Below are positions 55,942 to 64,000 of a stretch of DNA of 64,000 nt, piece by piece. The stretch lies in NCBI RefSeq assembly GCF_024746815.1, contig NZ_CP080525.1:4954501-5018500 (forward strand). Reading direction: 5' to 3'. The notes beneath the pieces are model-generated. The model saw only the letters and a program-made list of their open reading frames with translations, was not told the DNA's origin and did no database searches. This DNA comes from Mesorhizobium sp. AR07 (lineage in GTDB: Bacteria > Pseudomonadota > Alphaproteobacteria > Rhizobiales > Rhizobiaceae). How positions within the stretch are numbered: position 1 is the first letter of the stretch; every line of letters begins with the position of its first letter. Position numbers and translations under genes: made by a program.

Positions 55942-56091
55942 ATGCACATCTCGCAGCTCGCGCTCACGCCGCTCATCTCGCTGATCGCCGGCGTGCTGAT
56001 CCTCATCATGCCTCGGCTGCTGAACTACATCGTCGCGCTCTATCTGATCGTCGTCGGACTGCTCGGGCTTTTCCCGCATCTGGCCGGTTGA
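55942..56091 (+). CDS. DUF3096 small membrane protein
   Basis: 49 residues, almost all hydrophobic: LTPLISLIAGVLILIMPRLL and a second segment IVALYLIVVGLLGLF. Matches the DUF3096 pattern of tiny two-helix inner-membrane proteins. Function unknown. GAAGGAAC lies ahead of the ATG. Confidence 0.85.
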   Translation: MHISQLALTPLISLIAGVLILIMPRLLNYIVALYLIVVGLLGLFPHLAG

Positions 56092-56106
56092 CGGCGTCCT
56101 GTCAGC

Positions 56107-56220
56107 CGAGGAGAAACGCTGGGCCGCGGCGGCGATCGCTTCCGGGGCGTCTTCCCACATGAGATGGCCGGAGCCGGGCACAAGGGTCAAGGCGCAATCC
56201 GGCATCAAAGCCGCTGGCAC
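56107..56220 (-). pseudogene. Remnant of an alpha/beta hydrolase C-terminus
   Basis: About 38 codons read VPAALMPDCALTLVPGSGHL and then MWEDAPEAIAAAAQRF, which is the usual final segment of an alpha/beta hydrolase including the catalytic His in GSGH. Nothing upstream continues the domain, and the frame does not end in a proper stop: it runs on antisense to the DUF3096 gene. A decayed fragment is the simplest reading. The rest of the gap 56092-56375 holds nothing else I can support. Confidence 0.65.
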
Positions 56221-56375
56221 GGTTGCCGGTTCCGGGCGTGGTCGGGCTCCAGGCCGAGCGGCCGGCTTCAACTTTCCTTTGAGGCAGTTGTCGGCTGCAA
56301 TGCGGCAATAGCGCCATTGCTCTCGGCCCAGCTTTTCGCTATGTGCCTGAAAGATGTCTTCGAAGGGGTATTGCT

Positions 56376-56600
56376 ATGGCTGATCACACGCCGACCGGTC
56401 CTGTCGAACTGGGCGCGAAGATGGACTATCCCGAGCATGACCGCACCTATGCGGGCTTTCTCATGCTGGCCAAATACGGATCGCTCTTCTGCGGCGCCCT
56501 CCTTCTGGCGATGGCTTTCGGCTTCTTCGCGGGCGGCTTCTTTTCGGCGACCATCCTGTTCGTTCTGATTCTGGCCGTCGGCGCCTTTATCCTCCGATAG
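56376..56600 (+). CDS. aa3-type cytochrome c oxidase subunit IV
   Basis: 74 residues from MADHTPTGPVELG. Family pattern: MDYPEHDRTYAGFLMLAKYG followed by one long hydrophobic region (about 35-70). This small alphaproteobacterial subunit (Pfam family COX aa3 IV) sits beside the core oxidase in the inner membrane. The core oxidase genes are elsewhere. GAAGGGG precedes the start. Confidence 0.9.
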   Translation: MADHTPTGPVELGAKMDYPEHDRTYAGFLMLAKYGSLFCGALLLAMAFGFFAGGFFSATILFVLILAVGAFILR

Positions 56601-56685
56601 ATTTTTCCGACACCTTGTCCACGGCGCCGCCGCGAGGCCGGCCGGCGCCTTGCGGGAAACAGTTTCCGGCCGAAAGGATCATGCG

Positions 56686-57963
56686 GTGGGACAGACGGTT
56701 TTCATCCCTCGTGAACTCGATGTGAACGAACCGCGCGTGGCGGCCTCGCCCGATACGGTGAAACGGCTGGCCGGGCTTGGCTTCGACATTGTGGTCGAGA
56801 CCGGTGCCGGCACGCGCTCGCGCATCCCCGACGAGGAATTTTCCAAGGCCGGCGCCACGATCGGCAAGGCTGATGCTGTCGCCAAGGCCGATGTCGTGCT
56901 GAAGGTGCGCCGGCCAAGTGATGCCGAGCTGAAGAGCTACAAGCCGGGCGCGGCGGTCATCGCCATCATGGATCCCTATGGCAATGATGCCGCCGTCGCG
57001 GCCCTTGCCAAGGCCGGCGTCACCGCCTTCTCGATGGAATTCATGCCGCGCATCACCCGCGCCCAATCGATGGACGTTCTGTCCTCGCAGGCCAATCTCG
57101 CCGGCTACCAGGCGGTGATCGACGGCGCTTCGGAATATGACCGGGCGCTGCCGATGATGATGACGGCGGCGGGCACGGTGCCGGCGGCGAAAGTCTTCAT
57201 CATGGGCGTCGGCGTTGCCGGTCTGCAGGCCATAGCCACGGCGCGTCGCTTGGGTGCGGTCGTCACCGCCACCGACGTTCGCCCCGCCGCCAAGGAACAG
57301 GTCGCCTCGCTCGGCGCAAAGTTCCTGGCGGTCGAGGACGAGGAGTTCAAGGCGGCCGAGACGGCAGGCGGCTACGCCAAGGAAATGTCCAGGGAATATC
57401 AGGCCAAGCAGGCGGCACTCACCGCCGAGCACATCGCCAAGCAGGACATCGTCATCACCACGGCGCTGATCCCCGGCCGGCCGGCGCCGAGGCTGGTGTC
57501 GGCGGCCATGGTCGCCTCGATGAAGCCGGGTTCGGTGCTCGTCGACCTTGCGGTCGAGCGCGGCGGCAATGTCGAGGGTGCCGAGGCCGGCAAGGTTGTC
57601 ACCACGGCCAACAACGTCAAGATTGTCGGCCACCTCAATGTGCCCGGCCGCATCGCGGCGTCCGCGTCGCTGCTTTATGCCAGGAACCTGTTCGCCTTCC
57701 TCGAGACGCTGGTCGACAAGACGACGAAGACGCTGGCCATCAACCGCGACGACGACCTGGTCAAGGCGACGATGCTGACCGACGGCGGCAAGATTGTGCA
57801 TCCGGCCTTCGCTGGGGCCGACCAGCAGCCGCCAAAGGGCCAGTATGTCGAGCCGGCCGCGATCCCGGCCACGACCATGGTCGCCGACGCTTCGGACAAA
57901 CCTGCGGCGAAGAAAGCCGCGCCCAGGAAACCGGCCGCACCCAAGTCGAAAGGCGTTGCGTGA
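56686..57963 (+). CDS. pntAA: NAD(P) transhydrogenase subunit alpha part 1
   Basis: 425 residues from a GTG with AAAGGA eight bases ahead. Domain I features: IPRELDVNEPRVAASPDTVKRL, RITRAQSMDVLSSQANLAGYQAV, VFIMGVGVAGLQAIATARRLGA, ATDVRPAAKEQVASLGAKF and ITTALIPGRPAPRLV. The Lys/Ala/Pro tail corresponds to the linker before the missing membrane part, which is a separate gene here. Overlaps pntAB by one base. The complex moves protons to drive NADPH formation. Confidence 0.95.
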   Translation: MGQTVFIPRELDVNEPRVAASPDTVKRLAGLGFDIVVETGAGTRSRIPDEEFSKAGATIGKADAVAKADVVLKVRRPSDAELKSYKPGAAVIAIMDPYGNDAAVAALAKAGVTAFSMEFMPRITRAQSMDVLSSQANLAGYQAVIDGASEYDRALPMMMTAAGTVPAAKVFIMGVGVAGLQAIATARRLGAVVTATDVRPAAKEQVASLGAKFLAVEDEEFKAAETAGGYAKEMSREYQAKQAALTAEHIAKQDIVITTALIPGRPAPRLVSAAMVASMKPGSVLVDLAVERGGNVEGAEAGKVVTTANNVKIVGHLNVPGRIAASASLLYARNLFAFLETLVDKTTKTLAINRDDDLVKATMLTDGGKIVHPAFAGADQQPPKGQYVEPAAIPATTMVADASDKPAAKKAAPRKPAAPKSKGVA

Positions 57964-58388
57964 TGGATCAGACCTTGCAGAAAGCCCTCGACCAGCTCGA
58001 TCAGGCCTCCGCCGCGGTACGGCTGGCGGTGCACAACATGGCGACCGCGCCCGGTGGCGCCGAGGCGGCGGGTGATGCCGCGCACGCCCTGTCCGGCGGC
58101 GCCATCGATCCCTTCGTCTTCCGCTTCGCCATCTTCGTGCTGGCGATCTTCGTCGGCTACTATGTCGTCTGGTCGGTGACGCCGGCGCTGCACACGCCGC
58201 TGATGGCCGTCACCAACGCCATCTCCTCGGTCATCGTCGTCGGCGCGCTGCTTGCTGTCGGTATCGCTGCCTCCGGCATTGCCGCCGGTTTCGGCTTCGT
58301 CGCGCTGATGCTGGTCTCGGTCAACATCTTCGGCGGCTTCCTCGTCACCCAGCGCATGCTGGCCATGTACAAGAAGAAGGACAGGTAG
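57963..58388 (+). CDS. pntAB: NAD(P) transhydrogenase subunit alpha part 2 (membrane)
   Basis: 141 residues, about three to four membrane segments beginning DPFVFRFAIFVLAIFVGYYVVWSV, then VTPALHTPLMAVTNAISSVIVVGAL. This is the membrane domain that is fused to PntA in E. coli but separate in many alphaproteobacteria. Start overlaps the pntAA stop (TGATG). Confidence 0.95.
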   Translation: MDQTLQKALDQLDQASAAVRLAVHNMATAPGGAEAAGDAAHALSGGAIDPFVFRFAIFVLAIFVGYYVVWSVTPALHTPLMAVTNAISSVIVVGALLAVGIAASGIAAGFGFVALMLVSVNIFGGFLVTQRMLAMYKKKDR

Positions 58389-58394
58389 AGCGCC

Positions 58395-59792
58395 ATGAAC
58401 GCCAACTTCGCGTCCTTCCTCTACCTCGTCTCCGGCGTCCTGTTCATCATGGCGCTGCGTGGCCTGTCGCATCCGACCACCAGTCGGCAGGGCAACCTCT
58501 ACGGCATGATCGGCATGGGCATCGCCATCGCCACTACGCTGGCGCTGGCAACCCCTTCCGCCGGCCGCTTCGGCTTGATCGTGCTCGGCCTCGCCATTGG
58601 CGGCGGCGTTGGCGCCGTCACCGCGCGCCGCATCGCCATGACCTCGATGCCGCAGCTGGTCGCCGCCTTCCATTCGCTGGTCGGCCTCGCCGCCGTCATG
58701 GTGGCGGCCGCGGCCATCTACGCGCCGGAGAGCTTTGGCATCGGCACGGACGGCGACATTCATGCCCAGGCCCTGATCGAGATGAGCCTTGGCGTCGCCA
58801 TCGGCGCCATCACCTTCACCGGCTCGGTCATCGCCTTTTTGAAGCTCGACGGCCGCATGTCCGGCAAGCCGATCATGATCGGAGGCCGTCACCTCATCAA
58901 CGCAGCTCTGGCCATCGCGCTCGTCGTGCTGATCGTGCTCCTGGTCACCACCGAGTCGAAACTCGTGTTCTGGCTGATCGTCGCCGCCTCGCTGGTGCTC
59001 GGCGTGCTCCTCATCATCCCGATCGGCGGCGCCGACATGCCGGTCGTCGTCTCGATGCTCAACTCCTATTCCGGCTGGGCGGCGGCCGCACTCGGCTTCA
59101 CGCTCGGCAATCTGGCGCTGATCATCACCGGCGCGCTGGTCGGCTCGTCCGGTGCGATCCTGTCCTACATCATGTGCAAGGGCATGAACCGAAGCTTCAT
59201 CTCGGTCATTCTCGGCGGCTTCGGCGGCGAGACGGCGGTAGCGGCGGACGACGGCATCGAGCGCACGGTCAAGCAGGGCTCGGCCGACGATGCCGCCTAT
59301 CTGATGATGAATGCGCAGAAGGTCATCATCGTGCCCGGTTACGGCATGGCGGTCGCCCAGGCGCAGCATGCGCTGCGCGAAATGGCCGACAAGCTCAAGG
59401 CCAACGGCGTCGACGTGAAATACGCCATCCATCCGGTCGCCGGCCGCATGCCGGGCCATATGAACGTGCTGCTCGCCGAAGCCAATGTGCCTTACGACGA
59501 AGTGTTCGAACTCGAGGACATCAACTCGGAATTCGCGCAGGCCGACGTCGCCTATGTCATCGGCGCCAACGACGTCACCAACCCGTCGGCCCGCGACGAC
59601 AAGTCGTCGCCAATCTACGGCATGCCGATCCTCGACGTCGACAAGGCCCGCACCTGCCTGTTCGTCAAGCGCTCGCTCGGCTCCGGCTATGCCGGCATCG
59701 ACAACACGCTGTTCTACAAGGACGGCACCATGATGCTGCTCGGCGACGCCAAGAAGATGACGGAAGAGATCGTCAAGGCCATGGATCACTGA
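58395..59792 (+). CDS. pntB: NAD(P) transhydrogenase subunit beta
   Basis: 465 residues. Eight or nine membrane segments (about 1-260) followed by the NADP(H)-binding domain III: IVPGYGMAVAQAQHALREM, YAIHPVAGRMPGHMNVLLAEA, VIGANDVTNPSAR and FVKRSLGSGYAGIDN. Seven bases after pntAB; end of the operon, followed by a terminator. Confidence 0.96.
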   Translation: MNANFASFLYLVSGVLFIMALRGLSHPTTSRQGNLYGMIGMGIAIATTLALATPSAGRFGLIVLGLAIGGGVGAVTARRIAMTSMPQLVAAFHSLVGLAAVMVAAAAIYAPESFGIGTDGDIHAQALIEMSLGVAIGAITFTGSVIAFLKLDGRMSGKPIMIGGRHLINAALAIALVVLIVLLVTTESKLVFWLIVAASLVLGVLLIIPIGGADMPVVVSMLNSYSGWAAAALGFTLGNLALIITGALVGSSGAILSYIMCKGMNRSFISVILGGFGGETAVAADDGIERTVKQGSADDAAYLMMNAQKVIIVPGYGMAVAQAQHALREMADKLKANGVDVKYAIHPVAGRMPGHMNVLLAEANVPYDEVFELEDINSEFAQADVAYVIGANDVTNPSARDDKSSPIYGMPILDVDKARTCLFVKRSLGSGYAGIDNTLFYKDGTMMLLGDAKKMTEEIVKAMDH

Positions 59793-59818
59793 TCCGGTCA
59801 CCCCGCGACACCAAACAG

Positions 59819-59844
59819 AAAGCCCGGCCTCGCGGCCGGGCTTT
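59819..59844. terminator. Rho-independent terminator after pntB
   Basis: AAAGCCCGGCC-TCGC-GGCCGGGCTTT: perfect 11-base stem and four-base loop, followed by CTTGCTT. Located 27 bases after the pntB stop and before the convergent membrane-protein gene; the A/T flanks make it usable in both directions. Confidence 0.9.
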
Positions 59845-59870
59845 CTTGCTTGTGAACGAGCGAAGCCGGT

Positions 59871-60788
59871 TCAGCGGCTGGTGATGAAAAGCGCTTCCTC
59901 TTCATCGCGCTGCCTGCCACCAAGCGCGGCTGCCGCACTGGCGATGAAGGCGCCGATGACAAGCGACAGAGCACCGAGCAATGCAAAGGTCGCACTGCCC
60001 TTCCTGGCGGTGTCGGTGGCCTGTTTCGCCTTGACCTTGGCATCCTCGACCTTGGCGACCAGGGCGTCGACACGAGCCTTGGCGTCGGCCTCGGACAGGC
60101 CGGTGCGGGCGGCGACTAGCTGCGACAGGTAGGTCTTGTCGTCAGCCGAAATCTCGCCCGCCGCGGCACTGGCGATCAGGATGCGCGAAGCCTGTCCAAC
60201 CGCGGTAGCATTACCCTCCGGACCAGCCGCCGCGAGCTTGCTCGGATCGGCAGGACGAAACAGCGAATCGACGAGATAGGAGGTCGCATTGTCGGTCGAA
60301 GCGCCGCCCGCATTGGCGGAAGCACCTGCCGATGCACCCATGGCAGCGCCGGAAGCGACAGTCGAGACCGCCTGCACGCCCGAACCAAGTGCTGCGGAAA
60401 GGGCCGAGCCAAGCACGCCGACGACGAGCAAGGTGGCCAGTGCCCAGGCGAGGAACCCGTGGGCGGTGTCACGGAAGTAGACCTCGTCGGTGTGGATGCC
60501 GACCCATTTGGTGCGCAGGCGCCCCGCCAGATAACCGCCGACACCGGAGGACAACCATTGCACGATGATCAGCCAGATCGCGGTGGACACCGCAAAGGTG
60601 GTGAACGATGCGCCGGAGCCCGACCATGGTGAAACCATGGTCAGTCCAAGTCCTGAGCCGAGCAGCATGAGGATGAAGGTCAACGTCGAGGCCGCGAAGG
60701 CACCGGCAATGATCGGTCCCCAGCTGACGGCCGGACTGGAGGATTCCGTGGAAGCGGAAACGTCGACAGCCGATAGGGTAGACTGCAT
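59871..60788 (-). CDS. PhnA-like integral membrane protein, function unknown
   Basis: 305 residues. Two N-terminal segments (SWGPIIAGAFAASTLTFILMLLG and FAVSTAIWLIIVQWLSSGVGGYLAGRL), one near 115-145, an Ala/Gly/Ser-rich periplasmic stretch, an acidic-basic helix with predicted coiled-coil character (ADAKARVDALVAKVEDAKVKAK), and a final segment near 270-295. Rhizobial homologues are sometimes labelled PhnA-like without evidence. GGGGAA precedes the ATG, 9 bases after a 25-residue peptide gene. Confidence 0.8.
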   Translation of the reverse strand: MQSTLSAVDVSASTESSSPAVSWGPIIAGAFAASTLTFILMLLGSGLGLTMVSPWSGSGASFTTFAVSTAIWLIIVQWLSSGVGGYLAGRLRTKWVGIHTDEVYFRDTAHGFLAWALATLLVVGVLGSALSAALGSGVQAVSTVASGAAMGASAGASANAGGASTDNATSYLVDSLFRPADPSKLAAAGPEGNATAVGQASRILIASAAAGEISADDKTYLSQLVAARTGLSEADAKARVDALVAKVEDAKVKAKQATDTARKGSATFALLGALSLVIGAFIASAAAALGGRQRDEEEALFITSR

Positions 60789-60797
60789 GAATTCCCC

Positions 60798-60875
60798 CTA
60801 CCGTACGAACAGCATGATCAGAATGATGATTGGAATCGGAATACCGAGCAACCAGAGCAAAATACCACGTCCCAT
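60798..60875 (-). CDS. 25-residue hydrophobic peptide
   Basis: ATG-to-TAG frame of 26 codons with a strong AGGAGG eight bases ahead. The product begins MGRGILLWLLGIPIPII and ends IMLFVR: a single membrane helix with a Pro-Ile-Pro kink and charged ends. It ends 9 bases before the next gene, so the two are probably co-transcribed. From memory, similar peptides recur in Rhizobiales; the role is unknown. Confidence 0.75.
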   Translation of the reverse strand: MGRGILLWLLGIPIPIIILIMLFVR

Positions 60876-60979
60876 GAAGGCCTCCTGTGAGAAATTGTGA
60901 TCGATATCGTCACAATGTCTCGAAGGAACTTCCGTTCCGGCGGGCTATAAAATGATTTTGTCTGCCACGGACGGAACAA

Positions 60980-61001
60980 TTGGCGCGCCGTGGCGCGCCA
61001 A
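60980..61001. terminator. Hairpin downstream of gyrB
   Basis: TTGGCGCGCC-GT-GGCGCGCCAA: perfect 10-base arms. On the minus strand it lies 22 bases after the gyrB stop and is followed by TTGTT, a weak U-run. Could end gyrB transcripts. Confidence 0.55.
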
Positions 61002-61023
61002 CGCCAGAGATCATATATCCAGA

Positions 61024-63495
61024 TCATATATCCAGGTTGGCCACTGACAGCGCGTTGTCCTGGATGAACTCGCGCCGGGGCTCGACCTCGTCGCCCATCA
61101 GCCGCGAGAAGAGACTGTCCGCGTCGGTGGCGTCATTGACCTTGACCTGCAGCAGCGAGCGCACATTCGGGTCGAGCGTCGTTTCCCAGAGCTGCTCGGC
61201 GTTCATCTCGCCGAGACCCTTGTAGCGCTGCATGGTCAGGCCCTTGCGGCCAGTGGCGAAGACCGCGTTGAGCAGCGCCAGCGGCCCCGAGATGGTTTCG
61301 GACACGTCCTTGCGGCGCAGCACTGGCGGCTCGCCATAGACCTCGGTGAGGCGCGGCGCATAGCGGTCGAGCTGGCGCGCATCGGCTGAATTGATCAGCC
61401 CGAGATCGAGATGCGCGAATTCCTTGACGCTGCGCACCGTGCGTTCGAACACATAGCCACCGGTGCCCTCGTTCGAGGTCGATCTGCGGCCAGTCCAGCC
61501 GCGCTCGGTGTCCTCGGCGATGATGTCGAGGCGCTTGGCGACACGCTCGGCCATGGCATCGGCGCGGCCGAGGTCGTCGAAAACGTCGGGGTTGAGGCCA
61601 CCGGCGATAGCCGCCTGCTCGACCACACCTCTGTTGTAGCGCGTGTGCAGCCCGTTGATGAGCTGGCGCACTGCCAGCGCATCGTCGATGGCGCTGCGCA
61701 GATCCTGTCCGGTCCGAACCTCGCCCGAGCCGAGCGAAAGCGACGCCTCGTCCAGCCCCGAGCCGATCAGGAATTCCTCGAACGCGCTTTCATCCTTGAT
61801 GTATTGCGAACTCTTGCCGCGCGTCACTTTGTAAAGCGGCGGCTGCGCGATGTAGAGATGGCCGCGCTCGATCAGTTCCGGCATTTGGCGGAAGAAGAAG
61901 GTGAGCAGCAAGGTGCGGATGTGGGCGCCGTCGACGTCGGCGTCGGTCATCAGGATGATCTTGTGATAACGCAGCTTGTCGGCGTTGAACTCGTCCTTGC
62001 CGATCGACGTGCCGAGCGCGGTGATCAGCGTGCCGATCATTTCGGAGCCGAGCATGCGGTCGAAGCGTGCCCGCTCGACATTGAGGATCTTGCCGCGCAG
62101 GGGCAGGATCGCCTGGTTCTGGCGCGAACGGCCACCCTTGGCCGAGCCGCCGGCCGAGTCACCTTCGACGATGAAGATTTCGGATTTCGCCGGGTCGCGT
62201 TCCTGGCAGTCGGCCAGCTTGCCGGGCAGCGAAGTGATGCCGAGCGAGCTCTTGCGGGTAATGTCGCGCGCCTTGCGTGCCGCCTCGCGGGCGGCCGCTG
62301 CCTGGATCACCTTCTCGATGACCACCTTGCCCTCGGTCGGGTGCTCTTCCAGCCAGGTGCCGAGCGCTTCGTTGACCAGCCCTTCAACCACCGGGCGGAC
62401 TTCCGACGAGACCAGTTTGTCCTTGGTCTGCGAGGAGAATTTCGGATCGGGAACCTTGACCGACAGCACCGCCGTCAGGCCCTCGCGGCAATCGTCGCCG
62501 ATCAGGCCAACCTTTTCCTTCTTGGTCAGGCCCGAGGACTCGCCATAGCCGGTGATCTGACGGGTCAGCGCGCCGCGGAAACCGGCCAGATGGGTGCCGC
62601 CATCGCGCTGCGGGATGTTGTTGGTGAAGGCCAGCACGTTCTCGTGGTAGCTGTCGTTCCACCACATCGCCACTTCGACGGTGATGCCGTCGCGCTCGGC
62701 CTTGATGGCGATCGGCTTGTCGATCAGCGGTTTCTTGACCCGGTCGAGATATTTGACGAATTCCTCGAGACCGCCGTCATAGTGCAGCTCGTGGCGCACG
62801 ATGTCGGCATGGCGGGCATCGGTCAAAACGATGCGCACGCCGGAATTCAGGAAGGCGAGCTCGCGTAGCCGGTGCTCCAGCGTGCCGAAGTCGAACTCGA
62901 CCATGGTGAAGGTTTCGGATGACGGAAAGAAGGTGATCTCGCTGCCGCTGCGCCCTTCATAGGTGCCGGCAACCTTGTTCTGCTCATAGCTGCCGGTGGC
63001 CTTCAAGGGCGCATCCGCATTGCCATGCGTGAAGCTCATTTCGAAGATCTGGCCGTTGCGGCGGATTTTCAGCTTCAGCCAGGCCGAAAGCGCGTTGACC
63101 ACCGAGACGCCGACGCCATGCAGGCCGCCCGACACCTTGTAGGAGTTCTGGTCGAACTTGCCGCCGGCATGCAGCTGCGTCATGATAACTTCGGCTGCGG
63201 AAATGCCTTCGCCGGTGTGGATATCGGTTGGAATGCCACGGCCATTGTCGATCACCGTCACCGAACCATCGGGGTTGAGCGTCACGCTGACGAGGTCGGC
63301 GTGGCCGGCCAAAGCCTCGTCGATGGCGTTATCGACCACCTCATAGACCATGTGGTGCAGGCCTGAACCGTCGTCGGTGTCGCCGATATACATGCCGGGG
63401 CGTTTGCGGACAGCGTCCAACCCCTTCAAAACCTTGATGGAATCGGCGCCGTATTCGGCTTCAGCGCCGTTGTTGTTGTCGATCTGGTCGCTCAT
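61024..63495 (-). CDS. gyrB: DNA gyrase subunit B
   Basis: 823 residues from the ATG at 63495; the upstream frame has no signal. ATPase GHKL motifs (YEVVDNAIDEALAG, DNGRGIPTDIH, GLHGVGVSVVNAL), the TOPRIM motifs EGDSAGGSAKGGRSRQNQAI and DADVDGAHIRTLLLTFFFR, and the C-terminal QRYKGLGEMNAEQLWETT are all present. Introduces negative supercoils with GyrA. The stop is followed by an exact 13-base duplication of the gene's last bases. A full-length housekeeping gene, useful for placing the genus. Confidence 0.98.
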   Translation of the reverse strand: MSDQIDNNNGAEAEYGADSIKVLKGLDAVRKRPGMYIGDTDDGSGLHHMVYEVVDNAIDEALAGHADLVSVTLNPDGSVTVIDNGRGIPTDIHTGEGISAAEVIMTQLHAGGKFDQNSYKVSGGLHGVGVSVVNALSAWLKLKIRRNGQIFEMSFTHGNADAPLKATGSYEQNKVAGTYEGRSGSEITFFPSSETFTMVEFDFGTLEHRLRELAFLNSGVRIVLTDARHADIVRHELHYDGGLEEFVKYLDRVKKPLIDKPIAIKAERDGITVEVAMWWNDSYHENVLAFTNNIPQRDGGTHLAGFRGALTRQITGYGESSGLTKKEKVGLIGDDCREGLTAVLSVKVPDPKFSSQTKDKLVSSEVRPVVEGLVNEALGTWLEEHPTEGKVVIEKVIQAAAAREAARKARDITRKSSLGITSLPGKLADCQERDPAKSEIFIVEGDSAGGSAKGGRSRQNQAILPLRGKILNVERARFDRMLGSEMIGTLITALGTSIGKDEFNADKLRYHKIILMTDADVDGAHIRTLLLTFFFRQMPELIERGHLYIAQPPLYKVTRGKSSQYIKDESAFEEFLIGSGLDEASLSLGSGEVRTGQDLRSAIDDALAVRQLINGLHTRYNRGVVEQAAIAGGLNPDVFDDLGRADAMAERVAKRLDIIAEDTERGWTGRRSTSNEGTGGYVFERTVRSVKEFAHLDLGLINSADARQLDRYAPRLTEVYGEPPVLRRKDVSETISGPLALLNAVFATGRKGLTMQRYKGLGEMNAEQLWETTLDPNVRSLLQVKVNDATDADSLFSRLMGDEVEPRREFIQDNALSVANLDI

Positions 63496-63640
63496 GAAAA
63501 CCTGTTGTCTGGATGCCGCTTGCACGGCGGGAAAAATCGGCCCCGAATCGCGCCTCTGATGTGGATTAGATATAGGCGCTAAAGGCGGTTTTTCCAAGGT
63601 TTGCGGGCATTTCAGGGGCAAACCCCGAGCCGGCAGCCGG

Positions 63641-64000
63641 CTATTTTTTTCGGCCGTTGAATTTGGCGAGAAGGTCGCGCAGATATTTGATCGTGGGTCT
63701 GTCCCTGGGCGCTAGCCGCTCCGTCCGGTCGAGCTTCGGCGTCAGGTCCAGTGCCTTCGTCAGTGCTGCCTTCGGATCCTTCGCTACATAGGCATAGTTG
63801 ATGTAGGCCTGTACCAGATCAAATTGCCAAATCGCGTTGTTCGGATCTGACTCGGCCAATTGCTGGCGTATGGCAAGGCTGGCTTCGAAGGCGTTCCTGG
63901 AACCCTCGAAGTGGCGTTGTTTGGTCTCCAGCCTGCCGATTTCCGATAGGGTGACCGACAGGTCGCGTTGCCAATCGGAATTGCCTTGATCGAGGTTGGC
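63641..64000 (-). CDS. TPR-like repeat protein, C-terminal fragment
   Basis: 119 codons of the C-terminus; the gene continues beyond base 64000. The visible part has the tandem pattern of rhizobial TPR-like proteins, with NSDWQRDLSVTLSEIGRLE, then ASLAIRQQLAESDPNNAIW and QFDLVQAYINYAY as successive units. Ends in a basic KFNGRKK. Role not determinable from this part. Confidence 0.75.
   Translation of the reverse strand, partial: ANLDQGNSDWQRDLSVTLSEIGRLETKQRHFEGSRNAFEASLAIRQQLAESDPNNAIWQFDLVQAYINYAYVAKDPKAALTKALDLTPKLDRTERLAPRDRPTIKYLRDLLAKFNGRKK

Noticed and set aside
57675..59801. A 708-codon minus-strand frame over pntAB and pntB
   Set aside because: Antisense shadow of the transhydrogenase genes; His/Asp/Arg-rich with no domain.

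Overview
The window is high-GC alphaproteobacterial chromosome. Gene content and style point to the Rhizobiales, most likely Mesorhizobium or a close relative: PuuD-type urate oxidation, split pntAA/pntAB/pntB, the small aa3-oxidase subunit IV, the TIGR03915-UdgX fusion next to its radical SAM partner, and several rhizobial-style intergenic palindromes (the GAGCATGATCCCGAAAAG family and others). The genus is inferred from these features, not from rRNA. I saw no rRNA, tRNA, CRISPR array, insertion sequence or phage gene.

Layout. (1) 1-5726, minus strand: a peptide-type ABC importer (hydrolase, binding protein, two permeases, start of an ATPase). (2) 6033-22022: a purine catabolism locus. The minus-strand arm carries a deaminase, ureidoglycolate lyase, ureidoglycine aminohydrolase and an allantoinase/OHCU-decarboxylase fusion. 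The plus-strand arm carries HIU hydrolase and xanthine dehydrogenase xdhABC. A PhzF protein, two LLM flavin monooxygenases and a LysR regulator follow, then membrane urate hydroxylase puuD and guanine deaminase guaD. Guanine can be taken through xanthine and urate to allantoin, and ureidoglycine to glyoxylate; only the allantoate step is absent. A glycerate kinase (22752-24011) sits where glyoxylate carbon could enter central metabolism. (3) 24020-26721: DNA repair pair UdgX fusion and radical SAM protein. (4) 26818-29614: glutamine-synthetase-like ligase and class III aminotransferase. (5) 29771-34918: small periplasmic protein, WD40 protein, a GNAT/DUF1778 toxin-antitoxin module with a perfect operator, a CobW-type metallochaperone, an intradiol dioxygenase and a MarR regulator.

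(6) 35044-40920: AraC regulator, DUF2000 protein, DMT exporter, LacI regulator overlapping a 2-hydroxyacid dehydrogenase, an Inh-like periplasmic protein whose start codon lies in a hairpin, and a class I glutamine amidotransferase. (7) 41168-45967: a FcbT/TakP-type TRAP transporter with the binding protein convergent to the permeases, plus a zinc alcohol dehydrogenase. (8) 46153-54495: an orphan LivH permease, CGNR regulator, lipoprotein, fused indolepyruvate ferredoxin oxidoreductase and a GGDEF-EAL protein. (9) 54510-56600: a four-copy tandem palindrome array, a FeeM-like N-acyl amino acid synthase, DUF3096 protein, a hydrolase remnant and cytochrome oxidase subunit IV. (10) 56686-64000: proton-translocating transhydrogenase, a membrane protein with a 25-residue hydrophobic peptide gene upstream, gyrB, and the end of a TPR-like protein.

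No single block is clearly a new multi-gene system. The observations most worth following are the palindrome inserted in frame in xdhC, the start-codon hairpin at 39685-39725, the toxin-antitoxin operator, the orphan FeeM-like synthase beside a tandem palindrome array, and the UdgX/radical SAM pair.
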